Positions 1-5,649 of a DNA stretch of 7,510 nt are shown here, one piece after another. The translations under genes were made by a program, and so were the position numbers. This DNA is from an uncultured Lewinella sp. (GTDB lineage: Bacteria; Bacteroidota; Bacteroidia; Chitinophagales; Saprospiraceae). Where the stretch lies: positions 1-7,510 of the forward strand of contig CALIGP010000104.1 of assembly GCA_938021455.1 (NCBI GenBank), written 5' to 3'. Every line of letters starts with the position of its first letter. Position 1 is the stretch's first letter. The notes below the pieces were generated by a model. It saw only the letters and a list, made by a program, of their open reading frames with translations, made no database searches and was not told the DNA's origin.

Positions 1-199
1 TTGCCTCATCCTCCTTCAGGTTGTCATCTAACCGGCGCAAATAGCTTTGAGCGCTTTGCCGGTCCTGCTTATTTTGAAAGCCATTACTGATCCATAAAGA
101 CAGCAGAATGCCGAAGACGATGATAACAATTTCCAGTATGGCCCTAAGAACCCAGCCGAGACGAGAGGAAGCGGGTGGGGTAATTCTATTGGTAATCAT
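1..199 (-). CDS. DUF6090-like small membrane protein, N-terminal part (runs off left edge)
   Basis: An open frame of 66 codons begins with ATG at 199 and is uninterrupted to the left edge, so the C-terminal part is missing. A short polar N-terminus (MITNRITPPASSRLGW) leads into one clear membrane helix at about residues 19-38 (core ILEIVIIVFGILLSLW). A charged stretch predicted as helical or coiled follows (residues 41-66, rich in K, R, D, E and Q). One N-terminal helix of the type EIVIIVFGIL followed by a charged helix is the usual look of Bacteroidota DUF6090 proteins, whose function is unknown. It is transcribed divergently from the transporter, with about 146 bp between the two starts. 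The reading frame is clear; the family call rests on the N-terminus only and is tentative. Confidence 0.62.
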   Translation of the reverse strand, partial: MITNRITPPASSRLGWVLRAILEIVIIVFGILLSLWISNGFQNKQDRQSAQSYLRRLDDNLKEDEA

Positions 200-311
200 G
201 ATAAAAAGGGAGGTGGTGACAGTATAGTAGCAAGGTAGCAAATCGGCAGGTTTCCTTTACAATGCCATCAAAAAACCTTCCTTTGCACCTGCGCGCCGTC
301 GCCCCCTTCCT

Positions 312-319
312 TACCTTTG
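312..319 (+). promoter_or_regulatory. Bacteroidota -7 element (TAnnTTTG) for the SLC12-like transporter
   Basis: TACCTTTG matches the Bacteroidota sigma-factor -7 consensus TAnnTTTG exactly. It lies 26 bp before the ATG at 346, which would give a leader of about 20 nt. No TTG lies at the usual 17-23 bp upstream; the nearest TTTG (282-285) is 26 bp away, so the -33 half is weak. The element falls inside the longer open frame that starts at 262 and argues against that start. Confidence 0.45.
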
Positions 320-345
320 CCCTCCGCCTACCGGCGGACGATCTT

Positions 346-2709
346 ATGAGTAAGCAAAAATTCGGAACCGCCCCGGTTTTCTTTACCGCCATCAGTACAA
401 TACTTGGCGCCATCATGTTTCTCCGTTTCGGCTTCGCCGTCGGCATGGTGGGCCTGGCCGGTACAATGGCGATTATTCTGATCGGCCACGCCGTTACGAT
501 TCCGACGGCGATGGCCATTGCGGAGATTGCCACGAACCAAAAAGTAGAGGGCGGTGGCGAGTACTACATCATTTCCCGAAGCTTCGGCCTCGTAATTGGC
601 TCCACGATCGGCATTGCGCTATACATGTCTCAGGCCATTTCTGTAGCCTTCTACATCATGGCCTTTACGGAGGCCTTTAAACCCTTGGTCGAGTGGATAA
701 TTTCCACCTACCCCTTGCTTCCCTGGGCGGAAAGCCTGTTACGGCAACCACAAACGATTGGCATTCCTGCTCTATTGATCCTAACCTGGCTCATCCTTAG
801 CAAGGGGGCTGATCTTGGCGTTAAGGTGCTATACACCGTCGTCTTTACCCTGGCGATTGCCCTACTAGCTTTCTTCATCGGCTCTACCGAATATGCAGAT
901 AACAACGCCGTTGACTTCTTTAACAGCTACAGCGCGGATGTGGAAGCAACCGCCATGGCAATTGAGAATCTGGTAGAAGAGAATGCTCCGCCAGACACCG
1001 TTTTTCTGGGAGGAGAAGAGGTAACTATGGATGTAGCGAAGCCCGTAGAGCCCACGCCCGACATTCCCAACCTCAGCTTTTTCACCGTCTTTGCCATCAT
1101 CTTCCCGGCCTTCACTGGTATGACGGCCGGTGTTGGTCTCTCCGGTGATCTGCGCGATCCCGGCAAGAGCATTCCCCTGGGAACACTAGCCGCCACCATC
1201 GGCGGCATGGTCATCTATTTCTTCATGGCCTGGAAGCTCTCTGCTTCCGCCCCACCCGAAGCACTCGCGGATACCAGCCACCTGGTCATGGCCGATATTG
1301 CCTGGCAGGGCTGGTGGATCATCCCACTCGGCCTGGCCGCCGCAACGATCTCTTCCGCTCTGGGCTCCATCATGGTCGCTCCGCGTACCCTACAAGCCAT
1401 CGCCGCTGACCAGATCTTTCCCGCTCCTGCCATCAATTACTGGATCTCTCGCGGAAAAGGGGAGAACAATGAGCCCTACAATGCCAGCCTGATCACCGTC
1501 TTGCTCGCTGCTTTTTTTATTTTACTCGGGGCATTAGACAGCGTGGCGGAGATCATCTCCATGTTCTTCATGGTTACCTACGGTTCGCTCTGCCTGATTA
1601 GTTTCCTCAATCACTTCGCCGCAGATCCGAGTTATCGGCCGACCTTCCGCTCCAAGTGGTACGTCTCGCTGTTTGGCGCACTAGCCTGTTTCGGGCTCAT
1701 GTTCTTCATGAACTCTTCCTATGCTGCTATGGCCATCGCCCTGATTGGCATTCTCTACGTCTACATCTCCTACTCTAACCCAGACAAACGGAGTATGGCC
1801 CTCATCTTCCAGGGGGTAATTTTCCAGTTTAGTCGCCGACTACAGATCTTCCTGCAAAAAGCGGACAAGGAGCAAAACAAGAGCTGGCGCCCTAGTGTGA
1901 TTGCTGCCAGCGACGCCACCTTCACCCGGCTCGGGGCTTTTGATCTCTTGCGCTGGCTGAGCCAGAAGTACGGCTTTGGCACCTACATTCACCACGTCAA
2001 TGGCTACCTGAGCCATGAGACGAGCGAAGAGGCCGCTGAGATCAAGGAACGCATCATCCGGATGGCGGAGAAGACGGACAGCCGGATTTACGTGGACACC
2101 ATCGTGTCTCCGTCTTACACCTCGGCCATTGCGCAGGTGATCCAGTTCCCCGGCATTGCCGGAACGGAGAACAACCTCCTGCTTTTGGAGTACTCTAAGA
2201 ACCACGACGAGGGGCTCAAAGACATCATCGATAACTTCAAGCTCATCAAGTCCGTCGATTTCAACATCGGCATTCTCGGTCTTTCGGAGCGGGGCTTTGG
2301 CCTGAAGAAAAGCATCCATGTCTGGATCACCCGGGCGCACTACGAGAGTGCGAACCTGATGATCCTGCTGGCCTACGTAATGACCGGCCACCCGGAATGG
2401 GAGGGTGCGGAGATCAAGCTCTTCGCCGTCTTCGAAGAGTCCAAACTGGCCCAGGAAGAGCAGGCGCTCTATGACCTGATCGAAACCGGCCAACTGCCCA
2501 TTAGCCGGAACAACATCGACGTGCTCTGCCGGCAGGACGATACGGACTCCCGGGAAGTGATTGGCCGGAAGTCCGGCGAAGCCGATCTCGTCATTCTTGG
2601 TTTCCGAGATGAGGCCCTGAAGCGGATCGGCGCCGGTTATTTCTCCGGCTACGAAGATATCGGTAATGTGCTGTTCGTGAATGCTTCGGGGGAGGTGGAG
2701 ATACGGTAG
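346..2709 (+). CDS. SLC12-type (cation-chloride cotransporter-like) APC-superfamily permease
   Basis: A 787-residue inner-membrane secondary transporter. The N-terminal half (about 10-480) is a multi-helix APC fold. The first helix holds TILGAIMFLRFGFAVG (residues 18-33), the family's GxxxFLR pattern. It is followed by TIPTAMAIAEIATNQKVEGG (51-70), GEYYIISRSFG (71-81) and the helix-6 signature FPAFTGMTAGVGLSGDLRDP with KSIP after it (253-277), all typical of cation-chloride cotransporters. A soluble loop of about 60 residues (181-242) separates the helix-5 and helix-6 regions. Residues about 490-787 form a cytosolic regulatory domain like that of SLC12 proteins. Bacterial members are poorly characterised, so the ions moved cannot be stated; an amino-acid substrate is a less likely alternative. 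The frame is open back to an ATG at 262, but those 28 residues (MPSKNLPLHLRAV...) do not look like a transporter N-terminus and cover a promoter motif. I therefore start at MSKQKFG. Confidence 0.85.
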   Translation: MSKQKFGTAPVFFTAISTILGAIMFLRFGFAVGMVGLAGTMAIILIGHAVTIPTAMAIAEIATNQKVEGGGEYYIISRSFGLVIGSTIGIALYMSQAISVAFYIMAFTEAFKPLVEWIISTYPLLPWAESLLRQPQTIGIPALLILTWLILSKGADLGVKVLYTVVFTLAIALLAFFIGSTEYADNNAVDFFNSYSADVEATAMAIENLVEENAPPDTVFLGGEEVTMDVAKPVEPTPDIPNLSFFTVFAIIFPAFTGMTAGVGLSGDLRDPGKSIPLGTLAATIGGMVIYFFMAWKLSASAPPEALADTSHLVMADIAWQGWWIIPLGLAAATISSALGSIMVAPRTLQAIAADQIFPAPAINYWISRGKGENNEPYNASLITVLLAAFFILLGALDSVAEIISMFFMVTYGSLCLISFLNHFAADPSYRPTFRSKWYVSLFGALACFGLMFFMNSSYAAMAIALIGILYVYISYSNPDKRSMALIFQGVIFQFSRRLQIFLQKADKEQNKSWRPSVIAASDATFTRLGAFDLLRWLSQKYGFGTYIHHVNGYLSHETSEEAAEIKERIIRMAEKTDSRIYVDTIVSPSYTSAIAQVIQFPGIAGTENNLLLLEYSKNHDEGLKDIIDNFKLIKSVDFNIGILGLSERGFGLKKSIHVWITRAHYESANLMILLAYVMTGHPEWEGAEIKLFAVFEESKLAQEEQALYDLIETGQLPISRNNIDVLCRQDDTDSREVIGRKSGEADLVILGFRDEALKRIGAGYFSGYEDIGNVLFVNASGEVEIR

Positions 2710-2714
2710 ATAAG

Positions 2715-2751
2715 AGTCAAAAAGTCGAAGAAGTCAGGTAGTCAAACAGTC
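2715..2751. repeat. Degenerate phased AGTC array (5 units of 8-9 bp)
   Basis: The tetramer AGTC occurs at 2715, 2723, 2732, 2740 and 2748, i.e. at steps of 8, 9, 8 and 8 bp, with A-rich spacers. It begins six bases after the stop codon of the transporter. It looks like a short degenerate intergenic microsatellite; no function can be assigned. Confidence 0.5.
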
Positions 2752-2800
2752 GTTCACCTGCTAGTGTGAATAACGAATTGCACAAACGGGCAGAAAAAGA

Positions 2801-2886
2801 GCCCCTCGACTACGCCCTCCACTTTAAAACGGGTCCCCGAGCGGAAATCGAGCGACCGTAGGGAGTCGAGATTGTAGTCGAGGGGC
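2801..2886. repeat. REP-like palindromic element with 13-bp perfect inverted repeats
   Basis: GCCCCTCGACTAC (2801-2813) is the exact reverse complement of GTAGTCGAGGGGC (2874-2886), giving an 86-bp unit that can fold on a 13-bp stem. The interior has a further AGTCGAG copy (2864-2870) able to pair with the same left arm, two CGAGCG copies (2838-2843, 2849-2854) and a short GGTC/GACC pair (2832-2835, 2855-2858). GTAG next to a GC-rich palindrome recalls REP/BIME elements. Lying between two genes read in the same direction, it could also weaken readthrough from the transporter, but no T-tract follows the stem, so it is not a standard intrinsic terminator. Copy number elsewhere in the genome is unknown. 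Confidence 0.6.
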
Positions 2887-2953
2887 ACCATTTAGTGCAT
2901 TTGGTTATACACACCACCTGCTACTTGACTATATACTCCCTGTCTAAATAAAG

Positions 2954-2961
2954 TACCTTTG
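2954..2961 (+). promoter_or_regulatory. Bacteroidota -7 element (TAnnTTTG) for cytidine deaminase
   Basis: TACCTTTG is an exact TAnnTTTG match and identical to the element before the transporter. It ends 56 bp before the deaminase ATG, predicting a leader of about 50 nt. A TTG at 2925-2927 is 26 bp upstream, longer than the usual 17-23 bp, so the -33 half is uncertain. Confidence 0.45.
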
Positions 2962-3017
2962 AATGACCTCTTACCGTCCCCTCAGGCTAGAGAACGTCCC
3001 TTTCAAATGATCGCTTC

Positions 3018-3494
3018 ATGCCCAGACATACAATATCTTACGAATCCTACGCCTCACCCGAAGAGCTTACAACTGAGGACCGAGGCCTGCTGCAAGCGGC
3101 CAAAGCCGTCCTCCCCAACAGCTATTCTCCGTACTCCAAATTCAAGGTTGCCGCCGCCGCCCGACTGGAAGACGGCACCATCGTCACGGGCTGGAACATA
3201 GAAAACGCAGCCTACCCCATGTGCATCTGTGCGGAGCCGGTCACACTGGCCGCTGCGGCCAGTCAGCGGCCGGGTATGGCTGTCGTTGCGATGGCCATCA
3301 CGGTGAAATCCGCTAATCAGGTACTGGACCAACCAGCTAGCCCCTGCGGCTCTTGCCGGCAACAGCTGACCGAGCACGAGAGCCGCTTTGGCAAGAAAAT
3401 GAAGCTGATTCTGCAAGGGGAAGAAGGCCCGGTCTTCATCTTTGGTTCTGCGGGGGATATTTTACCGTTCGGGTTTTCGGCTAAACAGCTTTAG
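3018..3494 (+). CDS. cdd: Cytidine deaminase (homotetrameric, zinc-dependent)
   Basis: A 158-residue cytosolic enzyme expected to deaminate cytidine and deoxycytidine to uridine and deoxyuridine in pyrimidine salvage. The length fits the small homotetrameric class. Visible family marks: SYSPYSKFKVAAAA (residues 35-48, core substrate-binding SPYSxFxVGAA with G changed to A), GWNIENAAYP (58-67), the catalytic CAE at 71-73 (C71 zinc ligand, E73 proton shuttle), and PCGSC at 109-113 (C110 and C113 as the other zinc ligands). Typical enzymes of this class read CAER; here P74 replaces that arginine. All three ligands and the glutamate are intact, so it is probably active, though its substrate range could differ (a blasticidin-deaminase-like or nucleoside-variant role is the alternative). 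It converges on the response-regulator gene with a 41-bp gap in which I see no strong terminator. Confidence 0.87.
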   Translation: MPRHTISYESYASPEELTTEDRGLLQAAKAVLPNSYSPYSKFKVAAAARLEDGTIVTGWNIENAAYPMCICAEPVTLAAAASQRPGMAVVAMAITVKSANQVLDQPASPCGSCRQQLTEHESRFGKKMKLILQGEEGPVFIFGSAGDILPFGFSAKQL

Positions 3495-3535
3495 CCTATA
3501 TCAAACGACGGCACGAGAGCATAGCATGAACATTG

Positions 3536-4312
3536 TTAGAGGCTCTCCGTCCATTTGCGAAAGGCAGCCGTCTTGGGGCCACTGGTAATTAAGTTATCCT
3601 TCTCCCCCTTGACCGATATACTGAGTCGATTGCCGAAGTAGGACTCCATTTTGGTGATGTAGTCGACATTGACGATCTGTCCTCGGTTGAGGCGAAAAAA
3701 CTTCTGTGGGTCGAGCTTTTCTTCCAGCGCTGACATCCGATAGTTGACCAGGTGTTTCTTCCCCCCCTCTTCGATGGCAAAAAGCAGGTCGCCATCGGAT
3801 TGAAAAAACTTGATATCCGCAGCCTTAAGAAAGTAGATCCCGCTACTTTTTTTGATCACGAAGCGCTCTTTGTAATCCCTTGTATTTCGTCCCAAAGCGG
3901 AGGTTAATTGCTCCATAACGGCCGCATTGATGGCGGGCGGGGGGCTGTTTTGCTGTAAAAGCTTCTTGTATTTATCAAGCACCTTGTGTAGTGTTTCGTC
4001 AGTGTAAGGTTTCAGGACGTACCCGATCCCGGTGGTCTGGAAGGCTTCCAGCAAGTACTGATCGTAGGCGGTAACGAAGATGATGGGCGCATTGACCTCC
4101 ACCTTGTCGTAAAGCTTGAAGGCCGATCCGTCGAGTAGTTCGATATCGGAAACAATTAAGTCGGGTTGGTTACCAGCCTCCAGGTACAGCCTGCCATCGC
4201 GGACACTCTGGACCCAGTGGAGGTCCAGCTCTTCTCCGAAATAAGCTTGGAGTAATTTGCGCAGGCGGTCAGCTGCCAGCTGTTCATCTTCGAGTAATAA
4301 GAGGCGGATCAT
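3536..4312 (-). CDS. LytTR-family response regulator
   Basis: A 258-residue cytosolic DNA-binding response regulator. The receiver domain covers about residues 1-120: acidic pair E8/D9 in LLLLEDE, phosphoacceptor D56 in LIVSDIELLDG, T81 in IIFVTAYD, and K101-P102 in GYVLKPY. A linker of about 25 residues leads to a LytTR DNA-binding domain at about 148-258, with FLKAADIKFFQSDGDL, FFRLNRGQIVNVDYI and a basic C-terminal part. LytTR domains bind pairs of about 9-bp direct repeats roughly two helical turns apart. Its ATG overlaps the kinase stop codon as ATGA (4309-4312), so the two are very likely co-transcribed and translationally coupled. Likely targets are the 21-bp-phased repeats upstream of the operon. 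The family assignment is very secure; the regulon is inferred. Confidence 0.93.
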   Translation of the reverse strand: MIRLLLLEDEQLAADRLRKLLQAYFGEELDLHWVQSVRDGRLYLEAGNQPDLIVSDIELLDGSAFKLYDKVEVNAPIIFVTAYDQYLLEAFQTTGIGYVLKPYTDETLHKVLDKYKKLLQQNSPPPAINAAVMEQLTSALGRNTRDYKERFVIKKSSGIYFLKAADIKFFQSDGDLLFAIEEGGKKHLVNYRMSALEEKLDPQKFFRLNRGQIVNVDYITKMESYFGNRLSISVKGEKDNLITSGPKTAAFRKWTESL

Positions 4313-5340
4313 GCGTAAGCTTGTTTGGCAAGGGGAATGGTGACGCCGAAATGGGTGGCCGTCTTTTCAATAACGGCGGCTCGCCCGGTAAGGAGTTCTA
4401 ACCGGCGGCTTAGGTTGCTAAGCCCCGTGCCTAGGCTATCCTTGATATCGAGCTTAGGTCGCAGTGTATTACTGATTTTCAAGTCATCGCCTAGAAGAGT
4501 AATATTGACGACAACTGGCTCGTCCGGAAAAGCGACGTTATGCTTGACGATGTTTTCCACAAGCGTCTGCATCACGGCGGGGGGGATGAAGTATTGTGAC
4601 AGTTCTTCCTGGTCAAGCGAAGCTTCAAAGCGAAAGAGGTTGGCAAAGCGTTGCTCCAGCAGGTAAATGTAGTCTTGGCAAAAAGCCCATTCCTGGGTCA
4701 GTGGCACCATCTCTTCGTTTCGGTGGCGGATCAGGTAACGGTAGAGAGAAGAGAGCTTTTGGGTGAAAGCCCGGGCCTTTGCCGGCTCCGTCTCGATCAA
4801 GATGTCAAGGATATTGAGGCTATTGAAAAGGAAGTGTGGATCTACCTGTGTTTCCAACTGCCGCAGCTCGGCATCCTTCTGGTTGCGTTCGAGGGCCAAC
4901 AGCTGGTTTTGGGAAGCGTAGTATTGCTTCGCCATCAAAAACAGGGCAATGGGCGTAACGTCGGAGAAGTTATCAATAATGCCCCAAAGAATATTGGCCA
5001 TATAGTCAGGCCCAAGCGGGCCCATGCTAGACAATAATAGGTGTTGCAGTAATACCTGAACAAAAAGCATCAGTAGAATAAGCGCAAAGAGGGGGAAATA
5101 CCGGCGCGACGGGAAGTAAGTAGCGAAAACACCAAAGACAATCACGACCACCGAAAGGACCTGAATCGCAAACTGGGTGACAAGATGCTTCAGCAGGGGC
5201 AACGATTGAGCGGTGAATAACGGAATGTCCTCCTCCACCCATTCCGCAAAGAAGGTAATGACGAAAGCCAGACTGTAGTAAATGCCGATCAGCAGCCAGT
5301 CGGAACGCTTAATGTTAGTAATCCAGGACATGAAATGCAT
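4309..5340 (-). CDS. LytS/YehU-class membrane sensor histidine kinase
   Basis: A 343-residue inner-membrane kinase, partner of the overlapping LytTR regulator. Four membrane helices are visible at about residues 15-35, 57-76, 81-103 and 117-138, with only short loops, so no large extracellular sensor domain is present. A short charged helix (142-165) leads to the His_kinase domain with QVDPHFLFNSLN (H169 is the phosphorylation site) and an HATPase domain with the N box LVENIVKHN (N263) and G box GTGLSNLSRRL (304-314). The frame is open up to an ATG at 5430, but the 30 extra residues would be encoded by promoter and operator DNA. I prefer ATG 5340 (MHFMSWITNIK); ATG 5331 is the next choice. 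The ligand is unknown. Confidence 0.9.
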   Translation of the reverse strand: MHFMSWITNIKRSDWLLIGIYYSLAFVITFFAEWVEEDIPLFTAQSLPLLKHLVTQFAIQVLSVVVIVFGVFATYFPSRRYFPLFALILLMLFVQVLLQHLLLSSMGPLGPDYMANILWGIIDNFSDVTPIALFLMAKQYYASQNQLLALERNQKDAELRQLETQVDPHFLFNSLNILDILIETEPAKARAFTQKLSSLYRYLIRHRNEEMVPLTQEWAFCQDYIYLLEQRFANLFRFEASLDQEELSQYFIPPAVMQTLVENIVKHNVAFPDEPVVVNITLLGDDLKISNTLRPKLDIKDSLGTGLSNLSRRLELLTGRAAVIEKTATHFGVTIPLAKQAYA

Positions 5341-5361
5341 TGAACGAGCTTGTTGAGGCCC

Positions 5362-5391
5362 GAAAGGTAACAGACTAGCCTTAGCTCGCAA
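5362..5391 (-). promoter_or_regulatory. Putative promoter of the kinase/regulator operon
   Basis: Read on the minus strand, TTG (5391-5389) is followed after 19 bp by TACCTTTC (5369-5362), one base off the Bacteroidota TAnnTTTG -7 element, with spacing inside the usual 17-23 bp. Transcription would begin near 5355, giving a leader of about 15 nt before ATG 5340. This supports the shorter kinase start. Confidence 0.42.
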
Positions 5392-5410
5392 GCCAACAGA
5401 CGGGAAACTC

Positions 5411-5450
5411 GTGAATATTCCGGTGAACAAGGGGAATATTCAGGTGAACA
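5411..5450 (-). promoter_or_regulatory. Direct-repeat operator facing the kinase operon (21-bp period)
   Basis: Two 17-bp copies, 5413-5429 and 5434-5450, differ at one position and start exactly 21 bp apart. On the minus strand each reads TGTTCACC(T/G)GAATATTC. A third partial TTCAC lies at 5415-5411. The pair sits about 20 bp upstream of the predicted -33 of the kinase promoter, a usual activator position. Two direct repeats about two helical turns apart is the arrangement known for LytTR regulators, so autoregulation by the neighbouring regulator is likely. Binding is inferred; the repeats are directly visible. Confidence 0.6.
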
Positions 5451-5500
5451 GATTTCCGAATTTCGGGGCTTGGATTAAGGGAAAATTTTGGCCAAAACGC

Positions 5501-5553
5501 TAACCGTCAAATCTCCTCCATTCACCGTCAAAATTCGTCCGTTCACCTTTTTG
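5501..5553 (+). promoter_or_regulatory. Direct-repeat operator facing the S41 peptidase gene (21-bp period)
   Basis: ACCGTCAAA occurs at 5503-5511 and again at 5524-5532, exactly 21 bp apart. A third, degenerate copy (ACCTTTTTG, 5545-5553) continues the same period. The second and third copies are preceded by TTC, giving the TTCACC core found in the kinase-facing repeats on the other strand. ACCGTCAAA resembles the published LytTR half-site pattern (W-M-M-G-T-T-N-R-K), with mismatches at two positions. The last copy ends 27 bp before the peptidase -7 element, so a bound regulator could contact RNA polymerase. Function is inferred from spacing and context. Confidence 0.58.
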
Positions 5554-5580
5554 AGCGGATCTTCCTCCTATCCTCCCCGC

Positions 5581-5588
5581 TAGATTTG
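5581..5588 (+). promoter_or_regulatory. Bacteroidota -7 element (TAnnTTTG) for the S41 peptidase
   Basis: TAGATTTG matches the TAnnTTTG consensus exactly. It predicts a start of transcription near 5595 and a leader of about 55 nt. There is no TTG at the standard 17-23 bp distance; the nearest TTTG (5550-5553) is 27 bp upstream and overlaps the third operator repeat. A weak -33 half fits a promoter that needs an activator. Confidence 0.45.
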
Positions 5589-5635
5589 TGGCATCGGCAA
5601 ATGAAAGCAACAGCGCTTTCCCATCATCTAAACTT

Positions 5636-5644
5636 AAAAAGGAA
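5636..5644 (+). promoter_or_regulatory. Ribosome-binding site of the S41 peptidase gene
   Basis: AAAAAGGAA carries an AGGA core (5640-5643) six bases before the ATG at 5650. The purine-rich site fixes the start, which also places the signal peptide at the very N-terminus. Confidence 0.5.
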
Positions 5645-5649
5645 CTATT

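Larger units (their letters stand above)
2710..3017. other. Gene-free interval between transporter and cytidine deaminase
   Basis: These 308 bp hold the AGTC array, the REP-like element, and the deaminase promoter motif at 2954-2961. I see no credible coding sequence. A short open frame that begins near 2962 and overlaps the deaminase in another frame gives a low-complexity P/S-rich peptide and is not supported. Confidence 0.6.

Noticed and set aside
1840..2493. 217-codon minus-strand open frame antisense to the transporter
   Set aside because: It lies entirely inside the well-supported SLC12-like gene, has a V/D/R/L-rich composition typical of antisense frames, and shows no recognisable domain.
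2752..2770. GTTCACCTG followed by GTGAA downstream of the transporter, resembling the TTCACC operator core
   Set aside because: It shares nine bases with the kinase-facing repeats but is a single copy without the 21-bp partner and is not at a promoter; probably chance.
3054..3416. 120-codon minus-strand frame over the cytidine deaminase
   Set aside because: Shadow of a gene with all its catalytic residues; the composition is not protein-like.
3515..3547. GAGAGC / GCTCTC inverted repeat between the convergent deaminase and regulator genes
   Set aside because: Only six base pairs with a 21-nt loop and no T-tract in either direction; it also runs into the regulator's coding end. Not a credible terminator.
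4651..5037. 128-codon plus-strand frame antisense to the histidine kinase
   Set aside because: It overlaps the kinase gene, whose H, N and G boxes are intact; the antisense peptide has no recognisable motif.
5341..5430. N-terminal extension of the histidine kinase from ATG 5430
   Set aside because: The extra 30 residues would be encoded by the predicted promoter (5362-5391) and part of an operator repeat; the family N-terminus fits ATG 5340 better.
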